Assembly (NCBI GenBank): GCA_963971425.1
Contig: OZ020524.1
Span: 20,637,022 to 20,701,021 of the forward strand
DNA length: 64,000 nt
Source of the DNA: Bryoerythrophyllum caledonicum
Lineage: Eukaryota; Streptophyta; Bryopsida; Pottiales; Pottiaceae
Direction: 5' to 3'
A model generated the notes under the pieces. The model saw nothing but the letters and a program-made list of their open reading frames with translations. It was not told the origin of the DNA and made no database searches. Made by a program: the position numbers and the translations under genes. Shown here one piece after another: positions 47,851 to 59,396 of the stretch. Every line of letters starts with the position of its first letter. The stretch's first letter is position 1.

Positions 47851-49220
47851 CTCTTTACCTTCCCTCTTCTCTCCCAACCCTCTTTTCCTCCATCGCCCTC
47901 CTTCACCTCTCCACACAACTAGAAACACGAACCCCCCTTTTCCTCCCCGCCCCCCTCTCCCACCTGAACCCCTTCGCTCCCCTCCCCTCCCGAACCCCCT
48001 TCCTGAACCACCCCTAGACTCACCCCCAGGAACTAGACTCTGACCTCTCCCTCCCATCCCTAGATCCAATCCCCTCACAACACCTGACTCCTTCACAACT
48101 CCTCCCTGGACTTCCACAATACCCAACTCCCTCACAACAACTGACCTCAACCCCTCTCTCTCCACAACTCCTCCCTGGACCTCCACAGCCCCCCCCCCGA
48201 CTTACCAATATTCCCCCCCACACACCCCCCCGATTCCCCACCCTTTCCCTCCCTGTAATTCCCACACAGACCTTCACAGTCCCCTCCCGACTCCCCACTC
48301 TCTTCTCCGCAGCCTCTCTTCGACCAACCCCCTCCCTCCCTCACACAACCCATCTCCCATGCTCTAAAACACCTCCTCTCCCGCCACAACACCCCCTCTC
48401 CCTCGCACAGACCCTCCCCCTCCCCGCCCTCAAAAAACCTTAGTCCCAAAAACCCCAACACCAACACTCACAGCACTCCATAAAACCTATACACAAAGTC
48501 TACACACCTTTGTGAACCCCCCTGCACATCCCCGGAGCGTGAACTTCCCTGCGAACACCCACACCCTAAATATGTGAGCACTAAAACCCAAACTGAGAAT
48601 AGCACTGCGAGAAAGAAGACTGGTAAACCCTCTGAGAGAGTGCGTACTTTGAAGCACCTGGAGAGTCTCCCTGCGAGAATAGTGATCCCCCTCTGCAAGC
48701 AAGAACACTGAGGCACCCTGTGAACCTCCATGTGCGTACCATGAGCCCCCCTGCGCGTACCACGAGCCTCCCTTCTAGATCAGCGAGCCTCCCTGTGAGA
48801 CCAGCGAGCCTCCTTGCAAGATCAGAGTGTCTCCCTGCGCAAGCAGGAACACTGCGACACCTTGTGAAACTCCCTGAGCGATTCACGAACCCCCTTCTGA
48901 GAACCACGAGCTTCCCCATAGGTACCCAAACTGAGAGTTCCCCAGTGGCCTTGCGACCTAGCAATAACGGCCACCTTTCTCACCCACCGAGCCCAACGAC
49001 CTTCCTCGCCAAGTACTACCTACGAATAGCGACCCCCCAAACCCACGACTCAAGACCAGAGACTCCCCACTCCCTAAACCCAACGACCCTCCCCCCCTAC
49101 GACCCACGACCAATCTACCCACACTTCAGTAGAAACCTTTTAAACTCCATAATAATCCCCCCAATCTCAAATACCGACCATCCACTACTAACCAGTGACC
49201 CCCCTAACTCAAATAGCAAC
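47850..49220. repeat. Cytosine-rich low-complexity tract with a minisatellite
   Basis: 47850-48480 is almost purine-free on the plus strand over long runs (CTCCCC and CCCCCT blocks). 48700-48920 repeats units like GCGAGCCTCCCTGTGAGACCA. Frames here are composition artefacts. Confidence 0.6.
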
Positions 49221-49225
49221 CCCCC

Positions 49226-49940
49226 CAGGGTTGTCTATTGTGTCGTGACGGTGTCAAAATCCGTCACAATGTCACAATGTCACGACACAATGTCATGCCG
49301 TCATTATGACGGTTCGTGACATAATCCTGACGGAGCTATTTTTACTTCCAGATAATCAATATTTACATTTACCTCAAAAGAGACACGTCGGAATTTGTGT
49401 GCCACATGTGCGGACATGTCATCAACCAAATTAATTACATGCTCGGTAATTTACCACATTGTCCGCAGTCCCCGTCCGCCCCGTCCAAGCATTCTGCTCT
49501 CAATCCGCTCCCCATCCGAGGCCCATTCGCACAGCATCCGCGGCTCATCCGCGCACGTATCCGCACCGTATCCAATTTCCATCCCCGTAAACCGTCCGAT
49601 CTTCGCCCGCTCCCCATCTGCACTTTCATCCGTGCCATCCGCGTGCCATCCGCAGTTCCCACCCGCCCCATCCGCTCCCCATCCGCAGTCCCCACCCGCC
49701 CTTCCGCTCCCCATCCGCGTGCCATCCACAGTCCCCACCCGCCCCCATCCGCTCCCCACCCGCACCCATCCGCTCCCCACCCGCACCCATCCGCCCTTCC
49801 GCTCCCCATCCGCAGTCTCCATCCGCCCCCTTCCGCACCCCATCCGCTCCCCACCCGCCCCCATCCGTAATTCCCATCAGGCCCTGTCCGCCCCCATCCA
49901 CTGGCTGGACTCTGCCTCATCCGCGCCCAGCTGTCCATAT
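49226..49940. repeat. GTCACGACA palindromes and CATCCGC repeat tract
   Basis: CAGGGTTG at 49226, a possible hAT-type terminus, is followed by crowded GTGAC/GTCAC palindromes (49240-49340). Then about 430 bases (49480-49920) of CATCCGC-based repeats (CCGCTCCCCATCCGCAGTCC-like units). The tract leads to the BED-finger start at 50111. Interpretation as a subterminal region of a hAT-like element is inference. Confidence 0.4.
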
Positions 49941-50110
49941 GCTCCATACGAGGTCCAGTATAAATTCCTATCTTCATAGGGTGACCTTATTTATTCTCGC
50001 TTAGTGCGTTTCAAGACCCTGGATTCTTTGTACAAGAATGCATTGCATGAGACCCCACTGCTGAGGAAGGTTTAAGGCGCCCTTAGTGGCACTTTCATTC
50101 TTGCGACGCC

Positions 50111-50389
50111 ATGCCGCGTCGGAATTCTGTATGGGATCTATGGTACGAAGACATGGGTCTCACTTCTTCAAGATCGGCACGACAAGTGAAATGTCGGTTT
50201 TGTTCTCATATCATGTCCTATAGAGCGGACAGGATGTTGTCCCACATGGGGTACCGTCCTCGTAACGAGGCAGGACGTGATGTTCAAGTGTGTAGGATGG
50301 TGCCTCCACATGTGCGTGCAGGGTTACCAATCCGACGTCCTTGGGGGTCTGAGAGCGTCCTAGGGCGTCCTACGACGAGGACGTCTTGA
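50111..50389 (+). pseudogene. BED zinc-finger fragment (hAT-like protein N-terminus)
   Basis: The ATG at 50111 opens 92 codons beginning MPRRNSVWDLWYEDMG, with a finger VKCRFCSHIMSYRADRMLSH and QVC (C-x2-C ... H ... C), as in BED DNA-binding domains that open hAT transposases. After about residue 70 the frame enters GTCC-rich repeats and stops, so only the N-terminal domain remains. It may be a truncated transposase or a domesticated leftover. Confidence 0.5.
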
Positions 50390-50559
50390 CGTCACGTCGG
50401 ACGCAGCGTCCGGGGGGGGATAAAATGCATTTACGGAAGGCCGTAGTAAGTTTTCTGGACCGTCAGATTCGACGAAGTGCCACGCGGCGAGATCTGAGCT
50501 GTCGAAATGCGTCAGGTCGTCCGACCGGACCCCGTCGTCGGAGAGATCGGACGGCACCT

Positions 50560-50760
50560 CGACCGTCCGCGTGATCGGACGGCCGATGGACAGATCGTAC
50601 GGCTCCGATTTGATCGCGAGGGCGCACGACGGCCGTCCGATTAGGCCGACGGCTTTAGGGCCGTCTGATCGGGCGGACGGCCGCGGTGGCGGTCGGCCTT
50701 ATGGCCGTCCGCCACCCTATAAAAGGCCGTCCGCCAACCTCTCTCTCTCACTTTTTTCTT
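50560..50760 (+). promoter_or_regulatory. GGCCGTCCG-repeat promoter module of the kinase-like gene
   Basis: CCGTCCG/CGGACGG occurs repeatedly (for example CGGCCGTCCGATTAGG and GGCGGACGGCC), ending with a TATAAAA box at 50718-50724 inside CCCTATAAAAGGCCGTCCGC, then a CT-rich leader. The same module precedes the genes starting at 58699 and 61611. Confidence 0.6.
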
Positions 50761-50879
50761 CCCCTCTCGAAATATATTTTTGAGTGGATGCGGAGTGGCT
50801 TTGGCTGGCATTTTTCCATCCATTGGCTCCTCAACTTTGGGAGGGAGAAAGTGATTCACATTTGGGGGGGAGTTTTTGC

Positions 50880-51180
50880 GGTTTTTTTTAAGTTTTTTTA
50901 AAAACTTGTTCGTAAAATGCTTTTTTCATAGTATTTTTTTAAGAACTTGTTCCAAACTAGTTTATCTCTTCAAGTATTTTTTAAAACTTGCTCTTAGAAG
51001 TTTTTTCTCATAGTTTTTTTTTTAACTTGTTCCAAATTAGTTTTTTTCTTGAACTTTTTTTTAAAACTTGTTGTAAGAAGTTTTTTCTCTTAGTTTTTTT
51101 TAGAACTTGTTCCCATCTAGTTTTTTTCTTGGAGTTTTTTTCAAAACTTCTTCTAAAAAGTTTTTTTTTAAAACTTCGAA
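50880..51180 (+). repeat. T-rich tandem repeat in the 5' leader
   Basis: AACTTGTTCCAAAYTAGTTT and AACTTGYTSTWAGAAGTTTT alternate about every 41 bases (starts near 50903, 50944, 50984, 51025, 51066, 51104 and 51146), i.e. an ~81-bp unit in three and a half copies. It lies between the TATA box and the kinase ATG. Confidence 0.75.
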
Positions 51181-51199
51181 CGGCGGTGGGTTTAAGAAG

Positions 51200-52684
51200 A
51201 TGCCGAAGGACAAGAAGAAGCAGAAGGTTGCGGACTTCGGAGTGAAGCTTCATCCAATCCACGACGTTCCATCTGAGGCTTGCAAGAATTTCCTCATAGA
51301 ACTGACCGTCAGATTCTATGAGAAAAATTCTATTCGATCATTGGAGAGCAAGTACGTCAGATATAGAGATGAAGGCCCCGAGAAGTTCCGGACAGACATG
51401 CGGCAGCACATGATGGACGCGCTTCAAGCCCCGATGTGGAATACGGAGACCCAGAAGCGCGGATTTTTGAAGTTCTTGGATGCCAGAGTGCACGATTCAC
51501 TCTGGAATGCCAAAAACTTGTTGACCAAGTTTGGAAGGTTCAATCGCGCGGCGGATGAAGTTTTCAACGATGTGCTGTTGAAGGCGGATTTGTTCGTGCC
51601 CTGGATGAAGCCATTCCCCAAGAATCGAAACCGGCGTGGCTCCGTGGCATGGTGGAACTCGATAGAGAGCCACCAAGAAGACCTGCTGCGTAAAGCCCAT
51701 CTCATTGCCATTCCGCCAACAACCGCGGTTATACGAATGGACAATGCGAACAGGAGAGGTGGATATGCCACCATTCGCAAAGTCCGCATTGAGGGTGCTC
51801 CGGGCATTGAACCATTCTGGCAATTTGCCGCCAAGTTGTCCAGCCAATCAGAGACACGGCCGGATTTGGCAAAAATTGAGCATCAGAATGAGTCGATGGC
51901 GGTGAGAATTCCACATCCTGGAGTCATCCGTTTCGTGGCCATTCATCCGGACAAGTACGAAGGCTATGCGTACTGGTGGAATGGCGGGACAGTTCGAGAG
52001 ATGTTGAACCGGGATATCGAGTTTGGTGACGATGTCATCACACATTTGAACTATGGGAGATTTCTCGATGATGAGATTATTCGAGTTCAACAGTTGGTTC
52101 GTTTTCGCAAAAAACGGACCGAGCTTGTGTGGGCGTTGTTGCGCATCATGAACGAGGTCCACAAGAGCAACAATCTCCACAATGACCTGTCTCCGGACAA
52201 TATCCTCCTCCACTTCCCTCCAAATGAATCGCGAGTGAATATTGGAGTATGCGATTGGGGCATGACCACGAAGGTTAACGAACCAATGCAGTCTCTTTAT
52301 ACGTTCACAAAGCGTGAAGACATGGCCGAGACTCTGCGAAAGCGATGGTGGGTCGATCCGCGGGTTGCGTACTTGCACAAACCAGATGCGGATGTGCAAA
52401 TGATTCCGAAGTTATCGATGGCTTCGGAGGAGTTCGCTACGGCCCGAATAGCGCAACGAATCAACGCGCGGACAATGTCCATAGACTACGAGAATCTGCA
52501 ACGGGAATCTCGGAGTTCCGTAGTATTCTCAAATCAAGAATTTGCGGATACATTTCATATGTACATGGAGAGAGTCTGCAACGAAAACCGAGAAAGCGCT
52601 GGAGGATTGTTTCATATCATTACACGCTTCAGCGACACATACAACTGGCCCACGCTTCATGAGCATTATCGGTCAACGTATTAG
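51200..52684 (+). CDS. Protein-kinase-like protein with HND and DWG motifs
   Basis: A single uninterrupted frame of 494 codons; the ATG at 51200 (MPKDKKKQKVADFG) is the first in frame after the T-rich leader. The N-terminal ~180 residues are unrecognised. The kinase fold follows: glycine-rich GGYATIRKV near residue 187, Lys in FAAKLSS at 212, a helix-C Glu in HQNESMAVRI, catalytic loop NNLHNDLSPDNILLHFP (Asp 329, Asn 334), and CDWGM at 352 in place of DFG. The metal-binding and catalytic Asp residues are kept, but HRD-K is HND-S, so activity is possible with altered regulation. The C-lobe is short and lacks a recognisable APE. Function and substrate are unknown. I have a loose memory of similar moss proteins, unverified. 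It shares its promoter type with the genes at 58.7 and 61.6 kb. Confidence 0.75.
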   Translation: MPKDKKKQKVADFGVKLHPIHDVPSEACKNFLIELTVRFYEKNSIRSLESKYVRYRDEGPEKFRTDMRQHMMDALQAPMWNTETQKRGFLKFLDARVHDSLWNAKNLLTKFGRFNRAADEVFNDVLLKADLFVPWMKPFPKNRNRRGSVAWWNSIESHQEDLLRKAHLIAIPPTTAVIRMDNANRRGGYATIRKVRIEGAPGIEPFWQFAAKLSSQSETRPDLAKIEHQNESMAVRIPHPGVIRFVAIHPDKYEGYAYWWNGGTVREMLNRDIEFGDDVITHLNYGRFLDDEIIRVQQLVRFRKKRTELVWALLRIMNEVHKSNNLHNDLSPDNILLHFPPNESRVNIGVCDWGMTTKVNEPMQSLYTFTKREDMAETLRKRWWVDPRVAYLHKPDADVQMIPKLSMASEEFATARIAQRINARTMSIDYENLQRESRSSVVFSNQEFADTFHMYMERVCNENRESAGGLFHIITRFSDTYNWPTLHEHYRSTY

Positions 52685-54460
52685 TAATACATAGGTTTTA
52701 CTTTATTCCTTTCGGCATTATTAGACTATACTAGATAGCATGCACATTTTTAAGTGACTATAGCAGTAGTCTTAGATTAATATGTATTACATGCCTTTAA
52801 AATTTGGGCACAAGAAATAAAAAAAACCTTATTTCATATAGCCGTGCAAAGAGCGACATTTTTTGAATTTTATATGGTTTAGGTTGTGGCATAGTTCCGA
52901 TTTTTTAACTTATCAATGTGTTCTATTTCAAAATTCTTGTATTTCAGAGTTTTTGTTAAAATTACCTCAAAATATCCTAATCCAACCTTATGATGAGATT
53001 TCCCTACACACCAATTTTTAGAGGTAGAAAAGAACTATAGCATATTCAAATCAAGTGCGCAAATACTGGAGTTTAAAAATTGCCATTCCATATTTTATTT
53101 TTTAGTAAACTGAATAAGATTTCAAATGATAATCCAAACCCAAGTTTATGAAGGTTTTCACTGTTCCCTACATGTTGAAAAAGCAAAATGTGTAAAATAT
53201 GATGATCTCTAGGTTTTATGTAGAGAAGACGTATATCAAATTTTACGAGTTTGGGTTCGAACTTTTGGGATAGATCATAGTGCCCATGGCACAAAATCAT
53301 ACATAACCTCAACCATTTTATGTTTCTTGAATACAATTTAGCATTTATGGGAATTACCCCCATTTGAAACGCCTCCTCATGCCCGACTCCCTACTCATAC
53401 AACATGTCTCCTATATCCCCAAAAATATCGTGGCAGTTTTGATCCGGAAACACTTCAAAGTTGTTGGATTCTAGTGCAATGACCATAGAAGGAAACCAAA
53501 AGTTTGATTTCTAGTTGTGACCGTTGGATCTCAATTAAGACTTATTAAAAAATATGTTTACAAAATTTCAGAAACTTTGACCGCACAGATTGAAAGATTA
53601 TAGTGTGTGAAGTGAAGCAAATGGTTTAGGGTCTTCACTGCGTTTAGTGGATCCGCAGACTTTGACTTTACCTGGCGTCAAAATTTTGAACTAGGCAAGG
53701 TCTAAATCCACTACCTTAAACATGATGGTAGTTCCTTAGACAACAATTTCTTGAGGTAGAGGACAGGTGTAGCGTATTCAAAACAACCATGGAAGTAGTG
53801 GAGGTTCAAACTTTGCCAATTCAAACTTCTTTTTCTTGTGAACTTCATGTGTTTTGAATTACTAATCCGAATGGTCAATAAGAAGGTTTACACCACATAT
53901 TAATGTAGAGAAAATAAAATGTAAGAAATACAAAGATATGTAGGTTTTATGTGAAAATTAATAAGATCTTTTGGTACCTCGCCTGACAATGAGTGACAAT
54001 GTGTGAAAATGTTTGACTTGGGTTGGTATGCTATTTTTTAAAATTTCATCAAAGGGAAGACTTGTTTTTTCAAGGGAACGGTGAAAAACATCGTTTCTCA
54101 TAAGGTTTTCCATGACATTGTCATGTACATTCTTCTAAATATTTACACCTGAATCAGGTGCATAAAAAAGTTAAAAGTTTGATTCAAACTTTGCATGTTT
54201 AGGGTTCATGCACGCTTTGGCAAAGTCCCCTTCCATCCAATTGTATTCTTTCCGTGTCCATCATCATATTATTGTTTCAAATGAGATTTCAAACGAGACA
54301 CCTTACATGTCTTGTAAATGAATATCGCCATATATAACAAATTTGAAAACACAACATTAACACACAAAAAACATGCATGAGATTGAATGTGATGAACATA
54401 TTCTCTAGCCATAATCTACATCCAAAGTTTAGTCCCTAAAATGTTATTTTTAAGTACACT
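52685..54460. repeat. AT-rich region with third copy of the 26-28 kb repeat
   Basis: 53440-53780 matches 26760-27120 and 27770-28110 (TTTGACCGCACAGATTGAAAG, GTAGCGTATTCAAA). 52990-53060 is a second partial match. No gene recognised. Confidence 0.6.
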
Positions 54461-54599
54461 CTAAAATGTCAAATTTTCAAAACTTTTGTAACAATTTTTT
54501 TGCTTACGTACTGGATGAAAACGCACCTAAAAAGCCCAATTCCGAAGTTGGAATTGAAAAAAAAATAATATTTTGGAAGTTATTAAGTTGTTGTTATGT

Positions 54600-54850
54600 T
54601 AATTCTGCCAAAAAAACAGTTTCATCCACTGTGGATGAAATTTTATGCGGCGGAAGAAAAATCCCGCAACGGATGAAAATGTCCGCAGCGGATGAAAAAC
54701 AGCGCAACGAATTAAAAACAAGCTGCGGATGGAGAAAAAACTGCGGATGAAAAATCACCATGCGGAGGAAAATCAGAGTCCGATTTAAATGTTTGCAGCG
54801 GATGAAAACATTCGCAGCGGATGAAAAGTAGACTGCAGATGGAATTTTGA
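54600..54850. repeat. GCGGATGAAAA repeat cluster
   Basis: The undecamer GCGGATGAAAA and variants occur about ten times. This is the reverse orientation of the CATCCGC tract at 49480-49920. One more CATCCGCAGTGGCGG lies at 55273. 54850-55900 otherwise shows no gene. Confidence 0.6.
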
Positions 54851-55902
54851 AAACCTCATTATAATATTAAACTACATTACAATGGTTGGACTAATGCGTT
54901 GCGAAGCAAGCACCAACCACTAATTTGCATCTATAGAAGTTTGGTAGTGGTTCGCGCTTGTTTTGCAACGCATTATAACAACCACTTTAATGAATTCTCT
55001 ATATTATTTAATATTAAGAAAAACAGTCACTTCAAAATTACTTTTAAAAAACAGGAAGACTAGAGAAGGAGCGGGTTACAAACATTAAGTGTTTCTTAAT
55101 AGTGTTCGTGATGATTCTTAACACTTTGCCATAGTCATTCACGGACGATTTTCATTAAAGTGCGCCTGTGCGCACATACCTGTACGCCTGGCCCACGTAG
55201 CTTCTGAAGACTGTTTTTCGTCCAGAGATTGTTTTCTCAACCAAGGACTGCTTTTCCATCCTCTGACTATTTTCATCCGCAGTGGCGGAAATTGTAATTT
55301 GGCCACATTATATTAATAGTGGATATCGGCTCTCTAAGTAGGGTTATATTTAGTAGAAAAAATAATATGTGTAGGAGGTTTTCCAGAAACCACATTCTTG
55401 TCTGTGTTTATAAAGCATTGTAAGGAAGTTCAATGCCTAACTCTGTAGGTAGATTGCTACGACATATTTACTCGGACATCTAGAATCATAATAATTTAAA
55501 GCAATGAAGTATATGCAATCATTAATACAAACATGCATACATTAAATTGTAGAGGCATTCAAATATGAATAGCAAAAATGCTTACAGGAAGATTTTGTTG
55601 TATTCATTGATATTGTATAATGTATTTGGTATACCATTTCGTGTACTCTATAGAGTAATTTCCACACACTAAAATATCCTTAGAGCATAACTTATGCCCA
55701 TACACAAAACATGACAAATCATCACAACATAGTACAACAACTAACCCGCACACATATTCACTGACTGTATCAATGCACTTTATCTACTACACATCCAAAT
55801 AACAAACCCTATCCTCTACAATAGCCATCTCGACCAAACTATTTTAATGTCGTTGATCCACATGTTACAAAACTGAACACATATAACAATCCTTCACAAA
55901 GT

Positions 55903-57012
55903 TCTGCTCAAGCAAATATCGATGGAAACGAACAAGCAAATAAACTTGGGAAAGAGGTCCGCAAAAAAACGCATGAAAATGCCAAAGACTTGTACGAACA
56001 TCCACATGCTACCCAATACCACTTCCAAAAAGAATATTGGCCTCCTAAAGAGGATACCCCCATTAAGGTTCCGGTTTTATTTTTGAACAAATATCTCAAG
56101 AAACAAGACCTCTATAACAACCTTGACACAATCAAATAAAACTTCCCTAATATAGAATAATGGGTTCGCAACAACAAAATAGACTATGAACTCTCTACGA
56201 ATTCTTCGGAAAATCCCATCATCCCGAACTCACAAATAACATGCGTCATCAAATTCCGTAATAGTCGATATTTGGGAAACGCCCGAAAACAACTCTTATT
56301 TGGAATAGAAAAATTCCCATATGTAACATGCCCCATATGCACTTTCTCAGACGCCGACAAATCACTCCATGTTCTACCAAAAATGCCAAAACCATCACAT
56401 ACGCTCCTTAATTGTCACAAGACATAACAAAGCAGTACGAGAAATTCGAAAACTATTTACCTCCCATAACAAATCACGATGATTTATCCTCATGAATGCC
56501 GGCACCTTTAATAACAAGTTACAACCCACAAGGAAATACGGTCCCCCCTTGGCTACTCCCGAGTCCCATGTACATGCGCAACATAGCGCTGTCTTTGTAA
56601 CGCTAGACTCAAAGCCGACATACTTTGCATTCGGGGCCTACCATACAACGACCCACGATCGACCACATTAACCAAGAGTATACCATTCAATTCATCGAAT
56701 TCACATATTCTAATGATAGATTCTCCCCGGAAACAATTGAAAACAAAATAAATGAATACCAACCCAGCAACCCCTTATTAATGACATCATTGCCCTCGGA
56801 TGGAAAATGGACCCGCTTATTGTAATCACTGCCGATGCTCGTGCCACCACCTTTATCCCATCTATAAATATCCTTTTGAGATACCTTTAAAATCTCCATC
56901 GAAACAATTTCACACACTTTCAATATTATTAACACTGTTGCCATTCAACAGGCCATGTCCATTCTACTACACCAACGCAAAATGGAAAAGAAACCAAGCC
57001 CTCCTTGACAGG
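55903..57012 (+). mobile_element. LINE relic: ORF2 3' part (RNase H tail and C-terminal Cys domain)
   Basis: Plus-strand frames read NIDGNEQANKLGKEVRKKTH (end of an RNase H domain with its GNE-A motif), then KFPYVTCPICTFSDADKSLH, then VPCTCAT-RCLCNARLKADI, LCIRGLPYNDP, IQFIEFTYSNDRFSPETIEN and DPLIVITADARATTFIPSIN, ending MSILLHQRKMEKK. The order matches the 3' end of a plant non-LTR ORF2. The copy is 5'-truncated and shows several frame changes and stops between these pieces (for example near 56380, 56540, 56690 and 56790). A poly-A-like run at 57150 may be its end. No flanking duplication was found. Confidence 0.7.
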
Positions 57013-57467
57013 GTGTCTAGTGGGCATGGTCTTAGTGATGGAACGAACAGATTCTTTATTCACGTTGGCCCCTTTGCGGAGCGGCGTTTCTCTTCTTGTT
57101 TTAACTTCTAGGTCAGAAATACTCAAGGAACTTTAGAGGTACAGGTTGTAAAAAAAATTATTTAACATGTAATGATATGAAATACTCTTTAACTTTTATG
57201 AGGTGAATGAAAAGTTGGAATGTATAAAAATTTCTCATTCCACACATCCACTTATACTAAAAAATTATCAATAAAATTCATTTGGAAACATGTAGCATGC
57301 ATTGTACATTCATCATCCACATTGACATGGCCGCAACGTAGAAATATTTAATAAACATCAATTTGAAGATCTTAAAGAATGACCTTCTAAATGTACAAAA
57401 TAGTCAACATTGTTCTTACATGAAGACATTATCCACATGGATTACATTACACAAAGACCATGTCTGA

Positions 57468-58699
57468 TTAATCGGAATCTGAGTCAGTATCACGTCTTTG
57501 ACTTAGCCCAGCGCCACTTGAGTACGGCCCGCTTGAATAAACATCATACAAGTTATTGTATTGCCTGTTCATGTAGCGAGATTCATCTTCGAGCCTACGG
57601 ATGTACTCGTTCTGGCTTTGTATTGTGGCTTCATGCATTTGTCTTTCAAACTCGGCATCTTCGTTCTGACGAGGTGGAAACGTTGATGGAGGTGTGTTGT
57701 CTCTTCCATCTAATCTCCGGCCATATCCATCGTAAGCATGGCCATATCCGTCGTAATAGACGGGTCCAGGATTTGGAGTGTCGTGTTCTTCCTCTTTTCC
57801 AGGGTAATCACGACCAGACTCATATGTATCCGTTGGATGCATTCGCGTATAGCTCTGAGGGGTGTTGGTCCCTGTACCACATTGGCCGCCATCCAAAGAA
57901 CGGCCATATGCATGGTAAGAACCGCCATATCCGTCGTGATAGACGGGTGCAGAGTGTGGGGTGGTATGTTCTTCCTCTTCTCCGAGGGAATTACGACGAG
58001 ACTCGTACGTATCCCTTGGATGCGTTGGCGTATAGCTCTGAGGGGTGTTGGTCCCTGTACCACATTGGCCGCCTTCGTAGTAATGGCTGCCACTCCCCCA
58101 CCAAATGTTACAGGCGTGGAACCCATATCATTGCCACGGTTGTAGTCGTTGTAGTTATGTCCCCCATACTCTTCTAGAGGTGTTTGATGTTGTTGGTGGG
58201 CATCGGGATCGTCCCCGGATCTTCGGTTTGACCAACGTGGCCAACAATCACTCGGTTGATTCCAGGTGGTTGGTATAAAATGGGCAGTTCGATCCATCAG
58301 GCTGACATTGCGGTCCGCCGCGGTGCGCCAGTCCACATCCTTGTGTAGGACGATTTCCGCCCAAACCATTGCCATGTTCGAATACAACATGATCTCCGGC
58401 CTCGAGTTACGCACACCCACCGCAGCACTGACCTCATGATATCGATGGCGGAAATGGTCGCTCAGACAATTGCTCGCTAGACCTTCGCGCCGTGGCCCTG
58501 ATATCCTCACTTGTGCCCTCGGCCACAACTTCATGAGGTGCTTCATCTTCACGTACCTCTTGCACATGGTGCAAGTCCACAACCTCTCTTCCTCGTCCTG
58601 CCATCCGTACTCCGCAACAACATCTGGATCGTCCGTTGCGTCTCAATCCATCTCGGGCGCTTTGCCCTTTGGAGCAACGGGCCGGTTGGACCTTGGCAT
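57468..58699 (-). pseudogene. KYVKM-KLWPR family protein, copy A
   Basis: Minus strand, ATG at 58697-58699 (MPRSNRPVAPKGKAPEMD), stop at 57468-57470. After an acidic stretch comes LWTCTMCKRYVKMKHLMKLW-PR, a C-x2-C unit in a basic context. Then RPEIMLYSNMAMVWAEIVLH and VDWRTAADRNVSLMD align with the plus-strand paralogue at 61611. The C-terminal half is low-complexity (Gly/Tyr/Gln) and contains a ~60-residue unit twice in tandem (from GGQCGTGTNTPQSYT, at about 57720-57896 and 57900-58080). Breaks: TGA at 58643-58645 (probably from CGA) and a frame change near 58095. A 5' module with ATAAAAG at 59077-59083 lies upstream. It may be a DNA- or zinc-binding protein; the family is not recognised. 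Confidence 0.6.
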
Positions 58700-59061
58700 C
58701 TTCCCTAACTAGAACAAACAATTAAATGAATGAATGGGAATTAACCCCTAAAGTTCCTTGACAATTTCCCTCAAAAACTATAAGTGATACTAACTTTCAA
58801 ACCAAAAATCCAAAAAATAAAATAAAAATATGTCCACGAAGCTCTTATCAAAGGCAATGTAGAATAAAAATTTCAGAGAAAAATTGATTTGTTTTCGAAT
58901 TTTAGGAACCTGCCCAAAAATCAAGGAATCCCCCCGAAGGAGATTCTGGTCGTTTAGGGTTAAACGAATTCAAATTAATAAATATAGAGCCACTCGAGGG
59001 GGCGCAAGCGATTCGCAGAATAAGCCAGAGCGACCAGCTCGCCCACTAGAGTGTGGGAGAA

Positions 59062-59196
59062 AGGTCGGCCGTCCGCCTTTTATGCCGACCGCGAGTGGCG
59101 GACGGCCTCGGCGGACGGTCGGCGAATCGTCCGAGCCGTCCGATGGCGGACGGCGTCGGGCGTCTCGCCCGATCGGATGGCCACAATGCCGCCACG
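59062..59196 (-). promoter_or_regulatory. GGCCGTCCG promoter module of copy A
   Basis: CGGACGG/CCGTCCG repeats surround a minus-strand ATAAAAG box (59077-59083) in GGCATAAAAGGCGGACGGCC, followed by CTTTCTCCCACAC. The module runs into the N gap. Confidence 0.55.
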
Positions 59197-59396
59197 NNNN
59201 NNNNNNNNNNNNNNNNNNNNNNNNNNNNNNNNNNNNNNNNNNNNNNNNNNNNNNNNNNNNNNNNNNNNNNNNNNNNNNNNNNNNNNNNNNNNNNNNNNNN
59301 NNNNNNNNNNNNNNNNNNNNNNNNNNNNNNNNNNNNNNNNNNNNNNNNNNNNNNNNNNNNNNNNNNNNNNNNNNNNNNNNNNNNNNNNNNNNNNNN
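59197..59396. other. Assembly gap, 200 N
   Basis: Exactly 200 unknown bases, probably a placeholder size. Frames crossing it are meaningless. It falls in the GC-rich CGGACGG repeat, which likely stopped assembly. 59400-60000 beyond it shows no gene. Confidence 0.95.

Noticed and set aside
47267-49979. Several 130-260 codon frames on both strands
   Set aside because: They lie in cytosine-rich or CATCCGC-repeat DNA, and proline/arginine or glycine runs follow from composition. No domain or splice support.
51200-52684. Kinase-like gene as an insertion from a large DNA virus
   Set aside because: Only a single intact gene with a plant-like promoter context; no viral core genes nearby, so no support.
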